A stretch of 64,000 bases of DNA from Sorex araneus (GCF_027595985.1 NC_073304.1:146996746-147060745), one strand, 5' to 3'. Positions 24,701-32,760 are shown, counted from the stretch's first letter. Numbers and translations: made by a program. The notes: a model not told the origin generated them from the letters alone.

Positions 24701-26516
24701 TACAAGGATTATCTGTACAAGAAAATATCCAGTCAGGAACAAGCTATCAAATCGCCGACAATATATATACCATTTAAGATTCTTAAACACAGAGGCATTT
24801 TACAGAGAGCAGTTTCAGTTCATTGGGGCTGGAGCGATAGCACAGCAGAAAATGACGGACCTGGAGCTATAGCACAGCGGGTAGGGCATTTGCCTTGCAC
24901 ACAGACGACCCGGGTTCGATTCCCAGCATCCCCTATGGTCCCCCGAGCACCGCCAGGAGTGATTCCTGAGTGCAGAGCCAGGAGTAATAACCCCTAAGCA
25001 TTGCTGGGTGTGACCCAAAAAGGAAAAAAAAAAAGTTTTAGTTCATAACACAATGTGAAGTTTAAAAAAAAAATTGTTTTTGCTTTATTTTGGGGCCAGT
25101 CAACAATGCTCAGAGCTTACTACTGGTTTTGTGCACAGGGATCACTCCTAGAGAGGCTCAAGGGGTCATATGAATGCCAGGGGGAGAACCCAAACCCAGG
25201 TTGGCTGCATGCAAGGCAAATACCTTACCTACTGTACTATCTATCTCTCCACCACCTTCAAAAAATTATTTTACATAGTAACTATATATACATTTGTTAT
25301 ATTTGATATATACATATCTCTCAGAGAGTCCGGCAAGCTACTGAGAGTATCCGGCCCGCACAGCAGAACCTGGCAAGCTACCCATGGTGTATTCAATATG
25401 CCAAAAACAGTAATGATAAGCCTCATTCCCCTGACCCTGAAAGAGCCTCCAATCGTTGGGAAAGATGAGTAAGAAGAGGCTGCTAAAATCTCAGGGCTTA
25501 GTGTCATAGAGACATAACTGGTGCCTGCTCGAGTAAATTGACAGTGATACAGTGATACAGTAACAATAAAAATAAATTTACATATCTTCCTCACCTGCAA
25601 AACATTCTTTTTCAAGGTAAAAGGTATTACAATAATTATTTTCCAAGTGATAACAAACCTATGAAATTTCAATCACCTTTAAGTTTCTGGAGGTCCTCCT
25701 TCAAATCAGGCCCTGCGAGCATGAAGATACTTTCTGACACGGGATTCTTATCGGTAAGACTTTCATTGCTGGTATTCACAATAGCTGTACAGTTCAGTAA
25801 TGCCACATCTCCTTTCCTGAGGAAACAAGAAATAATACTAGTGTGAGGAAGAAGAGGTAGGTAAGAAAACTAGTTTCAAATTGTTACAAAAATCTATCCT
25901 TATTCCTTAACGATCTTGATTTGTTAGCTTACAAACTATGCAAGAGTAGAAAAACAGCACTCTCTCTCTCTAAATATATATGTCTATATCTATACACACA
26001 TATACATATATATCTACACCTATATACAGACACATAAGATATAGACAGGTATACCTATATCTATCTATATAATAGTCCACTGGAAAACCAGCACAAAATC
26101 AACTAGTGAACTGATAAACCAGATGTGGTAAATTATACAATAGAATATCATTTGGCCTTATAAGGAGCAAAACATGTATTCATATTATAACACAGATGAA
26201 TCTTAATAGCACTGTGCTAAGTCACAACTGGTTCTATTTACACGAAACAGGCGAGCCTATAGAAACAAAAAGTAAATCAGTAGAAGGCTAGGAGTTACCA
26301 AAAGAGTTTAGAAAAAATTAGAGTTGAATCCAAGTATTACCAAAGAACCACTTTTCCATTAATATCCTTGTTATAAAGAAAAGGTGATCGAATAGGGTCT
26401 TCCTGAGGTGCCTCAGCTGCTGTGTCCGGAGCGTTTGATCCTTCTTCACATGAGTTGCCCCAGCTTGGAAGCGTTTCCACATCCACGAACTGGGAAGGTG
26501 CACCCAGGGGATCCAT
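3632..26516 (-). CDS. GDAP2: GDAP2, N-terminal 212 codons in five exons (partial, continues off the left edge)
   Basis: Ganglioside-induced differentiation-associated protein 2. The coding parts are 26341-26516, 25677-25816, 12572-12725, 12065-12153 and 3632-3708. They join in phase to 636 nt (212 codons) with a GT donor and AG acceptor at every junction. The protein starts [10 protein letters not shown] and carries a macro domain from about residue 45 to the end of the visible part. The usual NAAN-type ligand-loop motif reads NTSN ([10 protein letters not shown]), and [12 protein letters not shown] plus HTVGP match the macro-fold core. Known of the family: human GDAP2 is about 497 aa, with a C-terminal CRAL-TRIO lipid-binding domain, and its loss causes a recessive ataxia. 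The CRAL-TRIO exons are not in this window, and I found no further exon between 1 and 3631. The start ATG was chosen because it opens the conserved N-terminus just after a splice acceptor. Confidence 0.95.
3868..4004 (-). mobile_element. L1 3' tail fragment, left part of an interrupted element
   Basis: Reads ttattgaatatctgtgca, caaagctgttcatgatt and ccatccctccaccagtgt, the reverse of the L1 3'UTR. Its continuation is found from about 5137, after an LTR-like insertion. Confidence 0.7.
4005..5136 (+). mobile_element. LTR-like repeat, copy 1 (candidate solo LTR of an endogenous retrovirus)
   Basis: About 1.1 kb, collinear with copy 2 at 9.8-10.85 kb through aggagctta, ttcctgggcatctgctttct, gcatcgagatgggcctggcc and gggtggat. 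An AATAAA signal lies near the 3' end (4985). There is no internal retroviral coding sequence. It interrupts an L1 tail. I could not find a clean target duplication, so the exact ends and the class are uncertain. Confidence 0.65.
5137..6050 (-). mobile_element. Composite L1-tailed repeat, copy A
   Basis: On the minus strand this is collinear with 14757-15740. Shared blocks include ccttgcttcagagaccc, tctgctgaaaatt and cagcagtca; the last part is an L1-like 3' tail that continues across the LTR insertion into 3868-4004. Translating both copies gives similar peptides (PTNHL...LLQRP[VI]NK), but the frames do not look like a known protein. Family name unknown. Confidence 0.7.
6276..6425 (-). mobile_element. 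SOR-type SINE, divergent
   Basis: Reads gctcagggcttactcctggc, gcactcagg and ccagggac. The order of blocks fits a reversed SINE, with many substitutions. Confidence 0.65.
7330..7600 (+). mobile_element. Old L2 LINE 3' remnant
   Basis: Block order (ttcgaggtccattataaccc, gactccatgatgctcac, gactgtaaggtttttgaag) resembles the L2 3' end. Diverged; assigned from memory of the consensus. Confidence 0.45.
7671..7845 (-). mobile_element. SOR-type SINE
   Basis: T-run, gggtcacacccggcg, accatatgggatgctgggaa and cactccagcccc. The direct repeat aattaacc flanks it. Confidence 0.92.
8376..8704 (+). mobile_element. L1-type 3' tail fragment with poly-A
   Basis: Collinear with 33640-33960 (ggaaaattccaaataat, tgaatgtaatcaaagta, gtctgccaca, G-rich tract, gctttgtaactgt, caataaaa). 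It ends in an A-rich tail. Confidence 0.75.
8705..9554. other. GDAP2 intron, no recognised feature
   Basis: AT-rich unique-looking sequence with a (TTTTG)n run near 8862-8884. No exon signal fits GDAP2. Confidence 0.5.
9555..9736 (-). mobile_element. SOR-type SINE
   Basis: T-rich tail, gggtcacacccagcaatgct, gggaatcgaacctgg and cttcagcccc. Confidence 0.92.
9813..10851 (+). mobile_element. LTR-like repeat, copy 2
   Basis: Paralogue of the element at 4.0-5.1 kb in the same orientation, differing by substitutions and small indels. It ends with ggaataaactg (poly-A signal near 10770) and a GA-rich 3' part. It has the length of an LTR and no coding domain. Confidence 0.65.
10883..11064 (+). mobile_element. 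SOR-type SINE with clean target-site duplication
   Basis: Full-length: ggggctggagcgatagcaca, B box gggttcgattccc, gtgtgacccc and an (AAAT)n tail. The direct repeat aaatggagacatta is at 10869-10882 and 11065-11078. Confidence 0.96.
11079..12064. other. GDAP2 intron, no recognised feature
   Basis: Unique-looking AT-rich sequence directly before coding exon 4 in plus coordinates. I see no repeat that I can name. Confidence 0.5.
12065..12153 (-). CDS. GDAP2: GDAP2 coding exon 4 (residues 158-186)
   Basis: An 89-bp exon between acceptor gatttcag and donor gtaagt. It encodes [20 protein letters not shown] and LEDATHIAL, the macro-domain strand and helix that include the P-L-E-D-A-T segment. The last base is the first base of an Arg codon completed in the next exon. 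Confidence 0.96.
12572..12725 (-). CDS. GDAP2: GDAP2 coding exon 3 (residues 107-156)
   Basis: A 154-bp exon between acceptor attcccag and donor gtatgc. It encodes [19 protein letters not shown], then [12 protein letters not shown] and YRNVLQLA. This is the most recognisable macro-domain segment (TGEA...NL...IHTVGP). Confidence 0.97.
12726..13958. other. GDAP2 intron, no recognised feature
   Basis: Unique-looking sequence upstream (in gene sense) of coding exon 3. Nothing supported. Confidence 0.5.
13959..14143 (+). mobile_element. SOR-type SINE
   Basis: gcgggtagggcatttgcctt, ttcaatccccggcatccc, ggagtgattcctgag and an A-rich tail. The head is slightly changed (ggggaccaaagc). Confidence 0.9.
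14345..14562 (-). mobile_element. Second-family SINE ((TGACAG)n tail), 5'-truncated
   Basis: Reversed copy: (tcactg)n, gctcatcaatttgct, ttggcatatcgaatatgcc and ggtagcttgc. The head stops inside the B-box side. The direct repeat cattgaaaacat is at 14333-14344 and 14563-14574. Confidence 0.88.
14757..15740 (+). mobile_element. Composite L1-tailed repeat, copy B
   Basis: Starts near gtcaagatggtagaagcg and ends in an L1-like 3' end (ggtgggtaggaaatgg, then tatctcacagtgattcaa) followed by a (GA)n tail. It lacks L1 ORF1 and ORF2. About 65 bases (15374-15440) are absent from copy A but resemble 24648-24705. Confidence 0.7.
15750..15815 (+). repeat. (GA)n/(GACA)n simple repeat
   Basis: Purine-rich gagaga/gacaga run forming the tail of composite repeat copy B. 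Confidence 0.9.
16126..16440 (+). mobile_element. Possible older tRNA-like SINE
   Basis: ggggacagctcagtggcaca followed by a B-box-like segment (gtgaatcctatgctccac) suggests a tRNA-derived head. No family is recognised and the 3' part is unassigned. Confidence 0.3.
16495..16585 (+). repeat. Pyrimidine-rich (CTTC)n-like tract
   Basis: Ninety bases of C and T only, with few exceptions, adjoining a reversed SINE. Confidence 0.8.
16586..16745 (-). mobile_element. SOR-type SINE, divergent
   Basis: gctcagggcttactcctggc, ctctcaggaatcagg, gggatcaaacctgggtcag and attgctctggtcc. Confidence 0.8.
16746..17862. other. GDAP2 intron, no recognised feature
   Basis: AT-rich unique-looking sequence up to the L1 target site. 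Confidence 0.5.
18058..19020 (+). pseudogene. L1 ORF1 (RNA-binding chaperone), degraded
   Basis: One frame runs from an ATG at 18058 to TAA at 19018. It has a heptad-rich coiled coil (18148-18447) and the ORF1p RRM and C-terminal domains. Stop codons at 18103 (TAA) and 18448 (TGA) interrupt it. The family protein is a trimeric RNA chaperone that coats L1 RNA. Its 3' end overlaps the ORF2 start by about 40 bases. Confidence 0.88.
18980..22542 (+). pseudogene. L1 ORF2 (endonuclease and reverse transcriptase), degraded
   Basis: It begins [17 protein letters not shown], the start of the APE-type endonuclease. Endonuclease motifs GDFNT (near 19432) and SDHNALKME (near 19687) are readable. In the reverse transcriptase, [15 protein letters not shown] and the catalytic box FTDD (near 21091) are present; most L1s have FADD. 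The Cys-rich C-terminus is near 22370-22440. The endonuclease region needs at least three frame changes between 19150 and 19430, and there are stops near 19942, 20005, 20175, 20585 and 21388. It cannot make protein. Confidence 0.92.
23306..24810. other. GDAP2 intron, AT-rich
   Basis: Holds a (CA)n microsatellite at about 24050-24067 and, at 24648-24705, a short block resembling 15374-15440. No exon or named repeat otherwise. Confidence 0.5.
24824..25033 (+). mobile_element. SOR-type SINE with duplicated head
   Basis: The head occurs twice: ggggctggagcgatagcaca at 24826-24845 and a second head (ctggagctatagcacagcgg) from about 24859, followed by a normal body. The direct repeats agtttcagttcat (24811-24823) and agttttagttcat (25034-25046) flank the whole unit. 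Confidence 0.92.
25076..25255 (-). mobile_element. SOR-type SINE, divergent
   Basis: aacaatgctcagagcttact, ggttggctgcatgcaaggca and actatctatctctcc in reversed SINE order. Confidence 0.75.
25319..25566 (+). mobile_element. Second-family SINE body, head missing
   Basis: gagagtatccggcccgca, ggcaagctacccatggtg, atatgccaaaaacagtaa and a (tacagtga)n end. It carries an extra segment (aaagagcctccaatcgttgg) that the copies at 14.3, 34.3 and 40.3 kb lack. Confidence 0.82.
25677..25816 (-). CDS. GDAP2: GDAP2 coding exon 2 (residues 60-105)
   Basis: A 140-bp exon between acceptor cctcag and donor gtgatt. It encodes [20 protein letters not shown] and then the [10 protein letters not shown] segment of the macro domain. 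This is the ligand-loop region; NTSN stands where classical ADP-ribose binders have NAAN. Phase fits both neighbours (Trp and Gly codons are split). Confidence 0.95.
25964..26075. repeat. (TATA/TATC)n AT-rich simple repeat
   Basis: Imperfect tatata, atatct and acacat runs just upstream (plus coordinates) of an old L1 piece. Confidence 0.8.
26110..26325 (+). mobile_element. Old mammalian L1 3' remnant
   Basis: aatagaatatcatttggcct, gatgaatcttaatagcac and cagtagaaggctaggagtta follow the order of the conserved L1 ORF2/3'UTR end. It abuts GDAP2 coding exon 1. Confidence 0.65.
26341..26516 (-). CDS. GDAP2: GDAP2 first coding exon (residues 1-58)
   Basis: The ATG is at 26516-26514. The exon encodes [20 protein letters not shown] and then an acidic stretch leading to the start of the macro domain (NGKVVLW). 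It ends with two bases of a Trp codon before a GT donor (gtaata). The exon extends upstream as 5'UTR to an acceptor near 26573-26576, where the sequence ctaaagcag offers two AGs three bases apart. Confidence 0.95.
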
Positions 26517-26757
26517 GGGATGGGAAATGCAGCTTCCCCAAATCCTCAGCAAGTCAAGATGCACTGGAAAATTCTGCTTTAGAAAAAAGAAAGGATTGTT
26601 TTAATAATCAGATACTTTACTTCTATTAGAGAAAATAACAAAACTCTATTGTCAAGTGCTTCCATTATGCACCATATGAATATGATTACTTAGTCCATGA
26701 AAATCAATGTATAACAAAGATTGCTACAACCTAAATATTTTTTTAATCTTTAAAACC

Positions 26758-26937
26758 TTTTTTTTTTTTTTTTGCTTTTTGGGTCACACCCAATAATGCA
26801 TAAGGGTTACTCCTGGCTCTGAGCTCAGGAATTACTCCTGGTGGTGCTCAAGGGACCATATGGGATACTGGGAATCGAACCCGGGTCGGCCGCATGCAAG
26901 GCAAACGCCCTACCCGCTGTGCTATTGCTCCAGCCCC
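26758..26937 (-). mobile_element. SOR-type SINE
   Basis: T-run, gggtcacacccaataatg, gggaatcgaacccgggtcgg and attgctccagcccc. Near-consensus. Confidence 0.94.
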
Positions 26938-26964
26938 CTATAACAGATTTTTTAATGTGGTAAA

Positions 26965-27125
26965 TATCATTTTTTAAAATTGAATCACAGAGAGATACAC
27001 AGTTAACAAAGTTGTTCATGATTGGGTTTTAATCATATAATGCTCCAACACCCATCCCTTCAACAGCGTACATTTCTAACCACCAATGTCCCCAGTTTCC
27101 ATCTCACCCACCTGTGCCTGCCTGC
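26965..27125 (-). mobile_element. L1-type 3' tail fragment
   Basis: Reads aacaaagttgttcatgattg, caacacccatcccttcaaca and aaccaccaatgtccccag, the reversed L1 3'UTR. Confidence 0.7.
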
Positions 27126-27299
27126 CTGCCACCCTCCCTCCCTCCTTTTCTCTACTTTTGCCACAGCTTTTCTAAAATAGGAAAAGGGATTACTTAAGCA
27201 TAAATCTTTTCCAAAAATTTCAGCTATAAAATAATCCCATGGTCCCACCAGTCTTACTTCCCAGACACAAGACCATTCATTAAACACAATGTGTCTGCT

Positions 27300-27345
27300 C
27301 CTGTGTGTGTGTGTGTATCTGTGTACCTGTGTGTGTGTTGTGGGG
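27300..27345 (+). repeat. (GT)n microsatellite, imperfect
   Basis: Two GT runs separated by atctgtgtacct. Confidence 0.85.
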
Positions 27346-27759
27346 AAGGGGAGGGGACTCTAGGTGCTTCAAAATAGACAAAGATAAATGATATGTACAA
27401 TTTAGGGCAGTCTAATAAAGTGACAAGTCAATTAAGACAAAGAGGTGGAGAGGTGACTGCAATTAAGCTAAAGTAGTGAAAAGTCTGCACTAAATACAGG
27501 TAATAAAGGGACATGGGTTTGATGGCCAAAGGAAGAATGAGTAGGGCTGGGCAATGCGTAGGGTTAGGTGTATGAGACACTGATGTGGTAGAATGCTCGG
27601 ACTAAATGCAGAAATTAAACGAAGCGGGTGACTAGAAGACACAGAAAAATATTGCAGAGAGGTCATGGAAAACATAACACATCAAAAGTGTATTTAACTT
27701 GCCAACGAGGCAGACAGCTGCATGTATTAATTCAATAAATCTATGTAAGCATCTACTTG

Positions 27760-28590
27760 GGGTCAGGTGTTGTTTCAGGGTCTGGAGATAAAGCGATGAG
27801 TAAGACTGAGCAAGTTCCTTACTTAATTTAACTTACTGAACTTCAATATCCTAGAGAGATGACGGAGATAAATGATAAACATGCCAGCAGGTTTGTTGGC
27901 TGAAAGACTGGAGGCAACACATAGAAAAAGTGGTAACTGTAGAGGGAGCTCAATAAAGGGAGAGAGCAAGCGCTGAGAAGTTCTGGGGAGTGTTTTAGGC
28001 AGAGAAAACAGCATGTGAGAAGACCCAAGGGCAGGAAGGACCTTAGTGTTTTCAAAGTACAAGATCTATGTGGCCAGAGCAGAATAAAACAGCTAAAGAG
28101 TAGGAAGTGATGAGGTTGCGAGGATATGAGCAGCTAATGCAGTTTGTCCATTCATTTTAAGAAGTTTAAATCTTATTCTAAATATCACAGGAGTCTACCA
28201 GAGAATCTTGATCAAGATTACCTCCTATAAATTGTATTTTATGTATTTGGGGTGGGAGAGGCTACCAGCAGCAGTGCTCGAGGGCCACTCCAGCGGTGCA
28301 CAAGGAGTCAGGCAATGCCAGTGACCAGACCTGGGCTTCCCACATGCCACACGTGCGCCCCAGCCCTTCAAGCCATCTTTCCAGACCAGACAAAGTAACA
28401 GTTCAAAAGATTATTCTATCAAGAGTGAAGGCAAGGGGCTGGAGCGATAGCACAGCGGGTAGGGCATTTGCCTTGCACGCGGCCGACTGGGGCTCGATTC
28501 CCAGCATCCATATGGTCCCTTGAGCACCGCCAGGAGTAATTCCTGAGCTCAGAGCCAGGAGTAACCCTTGCGCATCACTGGGTGTGACCA

Positions 28591-28622
<32 letters not shown>

Positions 28623-28760
28623 TGAAAGCAAGACAGTAAACAACTGTTGTGGTCTGGAAGAGATCAGAAAAATGTTGAGAAATGGTAAGATTTGGAATGC
28701 GTTTTGAAGTTTCTTTCAAATGAATACAGAGCAACGGAGTAGCTGACTGCACTGTTCAGA
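27760..28760 (+). mobile_element. Ancient mammalian-wide interspersed repeat (family uncertain), split by a SINE
   Basis: ggtgttgtttcagggtctgg, gagcaagcgctgagaagt, gcatgtgagaagacccaagg and agatttggaatgcgttttga follow the order of a well-known old mammalian repeat. I remember the pattern but not its name with certainty. The SINE at 28435 interrupts it. Confidence 0.5.
28435..28618 (+). mobile_element. SOR-type SINE with target-site duplication
   Basis: ggggctggagcgatagcaca to gtgtgacc and a long A tail. Direct repeats: agagtgaaggcaa (28422-28434) and agagtgaaagcaa (28619-28631). Confidence 0.95.
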
Positions 28761-29148
28761 GAAGGCTAGGTTGTGGGGTAGAGTGAAAAAACAATCAAGG
28801 TATTTTTCTTTTCCCATACATTTATTGCTTGAATGCCATTATATATGGCCAAGTATTTATTTCAGATAAAACAAAGCCAGAGCTCAGAGGAAGCTGGAGC
28901 AGCTGAGAGAAATCTGCAAGTCTGAGCACACTAGCACAAAGCTCTGAGACAAGATCACTGGACAAGGTTACCTAAAGATTAAGTGCAAACAGAGAAAAAA
29001 GAACCAAGGGCAAGTCCTCGGGCAAAATATAGATGTCTGTAAGGAGAGTCCAAATGTGAGCACACGAAGAACAGATTAAGACAGTAGGGTAAATATCAGG
29101 AGTGTGCTGCGCTGGTCTAAGGAGAAAGGACAGAAAACATTTCAAGAG

Positions 29149-29252
29149 GGGCTGGAGAGACAAGACTAGAGTTAAGGTCCGTGCCATGCTTCAAGGCCTA
29201 CCTCTGTGCATCAATGGGTGTGACCCAAAAAAACAGCAAAGAAAAAAAAAAG
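29149..29252 (+). mobile_element. SOR-type SINE with internal deletion
   Basis: Head ggggctggagagacaagac is joined to the 3' part gcatcaatgggtgtgaccc with the middle missing. Confidence 0.7.
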
Positions 29253-29785
29253 GAATGCAGGCACCATAAAAGATGTGCTGGAGTAAAACACGAGTGTCCC
29301 TAAAGGCTCAGTGACATCTAGCTGGCTCAGCAAATTTGATGTTACCAGTAACTGAAAATAACAGGAACACATAGATGATCAGGAAATGTAAAGTTCTTAC
29401 TGCAGATTTTCTGTATGGCCCTGATGTCTGCTGTTACAGCTAAGAAGAATAAGCATGCCTTTGACACCAAATTCCTTAGTGCTTCTTGCTAAAATGAGAG
29501 GTAGGAAATGTGGTAATTAATCTCAGAAAGGCCTTGGAGACTATGCTATGATAAAACTATGACAATTCTATCTCTATGTGTACAGTAAGTGTGTGTATCT
29601 ATTGTATGTCTCACACAACATCAAACCAGGGCCTTACTCATATGAGGCATATGACTTAGCACTGAAGTTCTCTCTTTAAAAGTTGAAAAAAGAACAAATG
29701 TTCACCATGCTCAGAGTCCATGGCTGAGCTGCCTAAAGCTCAGTGGAACAGGACTTCTCATAAAATCATAATTTTGAAAGCTTAA
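29253..29785. other. GDAP2 intron, no recognised feature
   Basis: No exon, repeat or motif supported. Confidence 0.45.
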
Positions 29786-29789
29786 ACAA

Positions 29790-29960
29790 AAATTTAATAT
29801 TTACAAAAAGCACTGTGATTTACAAACGTGTTCCTTATACAGCTGTCTCTAGCCTTTAGTGTTACAACCCCACCAGTGTGACCTTTCCTCCACCAACATC
29901 CTATCTCCCTCCCAACCCCAACCTTTGGCACATAACAAACTTACTTTATATTGTTTATTC
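29790..29960 (-). mobile_element. L1-type 3' tail fragment, diverged
   Basis: gtgatttacaaacgtgttcc, accccaccagtgtgacctt and caccaacatcctatctccc in reversed 3'UTR order. Confidence 0.55.
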
Positions 29961-30246
29961 CAACAAAATTTTAAAAACTGGCAAATAAAATGATCAGAAA
30001 ATGAGTAAGAGCCAATTAGTGATTATTATATGGTTTTGACCTATGTAAGAAAACTAGAACTATTTAATGCAGTGTAAAAAATGCCTATTCTCATAAAAAA
30101 CTTACACATTTTTGGATGCAATAAATCAGGCTAGAACTTTTAAACCATCGTGTAAAAAAATTCCTTTAGCCACAACTTTAGTTTCCATTTGATTAACCTG
30201 ACACCAACTTTAAAGATAAAATTACATATCTAGAATAAATTTTCCC

Positions 30247-30400
30247 AGGTCGAAGAGATAACACAGGGGTTAAGGTGCACACCTGGCCTGCAGTAGACCC
30301 TGTGTTATGGTCTGATCCCCAACACTAAGAAAGTCCCCAGAGTCAGGAGTAGCCCCCAAGCACCACAGAATGTTATCCCCCAAAAAATAAATAAGTAAAA
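30247..30400 (+). mobile_element. tRNA-derived SINE, old or divergent
   Basis: gaagagataacacaggggtt (A-box side), tggtctgatccccaacact (B-box side) and an (AAAT) tail. Related to the SOR head, with many changes. Confidence 0.6.
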
Positions 30401-30623
30401 TTTTCTAAGTGATACCTACTTATAAAACATTTGAAAAACACCAACATGTAAGGGAGGAGAGTTCTCGAGTTTTAATATACTTATTTACTATCCTTTGTTT
30501 TATCTTAGAGAAGAATCATTTTGTATGGACTCTGAATGTAGCTTCATTAGTATTTTAAGGTCTATATTCTCACCTGCAATTACACTGTGAGGCAGATGCA
30601 AGGTAGTATAAAGTCAGAATGTG

Positions 30624-31464
30624 TTTTTTTTTTTTTTAATTAGAGAATCACCGTGAGGGCACAGTTACAGATTTATAAATTTTTGTGCTCATGTTTCCCC
30701 CATACAAAGTTCGAGAACCCATCCCTTCACCAGTGCCCATTCTCCACCACCAGTAAAACCAGCGTCCCTCCCACCCTCCCCAGTCCCGTCTCCCCCCACC
30801 CCAAACTGCCACTATGGCAGGGTATTCCCTTTCGTTCTCTCTCTCTGATTAGGTGTTGTGTTTTGCAATAAAGGTGTTGAGTGGCCATTGTGTTCAGTCT
30901 CTAGTCCACATTCGGCACGCGTCACCCCTCCCCTGCATGACCTCCGACCACATTTTACTTGGTGTTCCCTTATCTGAGTTGCCCAGAATGAGAGACCAGC
31001 CTCCAAGCCATGGAGTCAACCTCCTAGTACTTATTTCTACTATTCTTGGGCGTTAGATTCCTAGTCTATTATTCTATATTCCACAGATGAGTGCAATCTT
31101 TCTATGTCTGTCTCTCTCTTTCTGACTCATTTCACTTAGCATGATACTTTCCATGCTGATCCACTTATATGCAAACTTCATGACCTCATTTTTTCTAACA
31201 GCTGCATAGTATTCCACTGTATAGATGTACCAGAGTTTCTTCAACCAGTCATCTGTTCTAGGGCACGCGGGTTTTTTCCAGATTCTGGCTATTGTAAACA
31301 GTGCTGCAATGAACATATAAGTGCAGATGTCATTTCGACTATACTTTTTTGCTCCTCTGGGATATATTCCCAGCAGTGCTATTGCTGGGTCAAATGGAAG
31401 CTCAACCTCTAGTTTTTTGAGAATCGTCCATATTGTTTTCTAAAAGGGCTGAACTAGTCGGCAT
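30624..31464 (-). mobile_element. 5'-truncated L1 insertion with 10-bp target-site duplication
   Basis: Minus-strand L1 3' end. The 31074-31316 frame reads the ORF2 C-terminus (TIARIWKKPACPRTDDWLKK), followed by the 3'UTR and a poly-A tail seen as T's at 30624. The direct repeat tcagaatgtg lies at 30614-30623 and 31465-31474. It is the same subfamily as the L1 at 17.9 kb. Confidence 0.92.
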
Positions 31465-32039
31465 TCAGAATGTGGGTTTTGTTACTGAAAGCAATGAATT
31501 TAGATCTGGGAGCCCCCACAGAATAGTATCTTTGACCTAGGTCTTCATAATTCTAAAACAAGTCTAACAAACTCCTAGGGTTTTTGTGATTGAATTACTT
31601 AATTTCTATTAAAATTTTAAAGTAGGGCAACTGGCACAGAGCAAGGCTCCATGAAAGTTAACTGCTATAACTTTCTTGGAGCAGTTATAAAAGTCATAGG
31701 TAAATCTGCCCCTTTATCATACATCAAAAGACTTGCTTTTGATCCAAAAGTCTTTCAGCAAACACCAAGTAAGAGAAACATATGACTGGATTTAGATACT
31801 TTAAAAATAATAGCTCAAAGTATTCTTTGTAATAATTTATTAATCCCTAACACCCAGATCGCCCCAAAACACATTTTCTGATCCTGTTCCAGGATTCCTG
31901 GGGCAGGAGTGGGGAGTCACATAGCTAATGCTGAAATAAATGCAGGCAAGGCAGGGTCTCCTGTGTCAGTCAGTGCCTCCATTTTAGCAATTATTTTGAA
32001 TATCCTCGTTTAAGCTGTTATCCGTGATAAATTGAACTG

Positions 32040-32760
32040 GCCTGTGTAATCAGCAAGATGCAACAGCAAGGACCGAGTATGACTCTGAAGGCGCGGCGGC
32101 TGCTGCCATGCTCCTAAGCCATGGGTTTGGGGAGACTAGTTCCCAAGACTTGGAGACACTCCGGCGGCCCGTGGAAAGGTCCCCAAGATGAGACACCGAG
32201 AGATCCTGCCAACATAGGGCCACTGCCAAGCAGGTGAGTGACTCCCCTTAGCCATGGATCCTCCGGCCCCAACTGGGTCTCAAATGGCTCCAGATTCTTA
32301 CAGGAAGGAGCAGGCCCCTTACCCACCACCACCACCTCCCAGAGTTTCTGGAAAGAGCCACCTCCATCTGCTCCAGCCAGACCTGACGCCAGGCCCCAGC
32401 TCCAACCCTAGAGTACCCTGCAGGATTCCGTCCAGCTTGAAGACTGAACCCGCACAGGAGATGATTCAAAAACTGAAGGCACGCTAAGGCTGAGTGCGGA
32501 AGACCATTGGTGCCCAGACTTTCCTTCCCTGAAAAGGGGCCAGACCAAAAAGCACCTGGGCCAAGGCAGCTATAAGTGACTGTTCACAGAACATTGCACA
32601 TTTTACTTGGAGTCACACCCATCCCAACGAGGGGGGCAGAGTTCCTTTCTCTCTCTTCATTGGGCTCTCTGAAGAGGCCTATATTCTTGAGCACTTTTTT
32701 TTTAAATCTCCCTTTTAATAAAAGAGTTCATTGAACCTGGAAACTTGGGCAGAGGTCAGG
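32040..32760 (+). other. Unresolved GC-rich block with a proline-rich 77-codon ORF
   Basis: A GC-rich island in otherwise AT-rich intron. It contains an ORF at 32254-32487 (MDPPAPTGSQMAPDSYRKEQ... with a run of six prolines), a consensus-like donor (cag|gtgagt near 32231) and ttttaataaaag at the 3' side (about 32714). I do not recognise the protein. It may be an unlisted repeat (LTR or L1 5' part) or a pseudogene. No homologous second copy is seen in the window. Confidence 0.35.
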
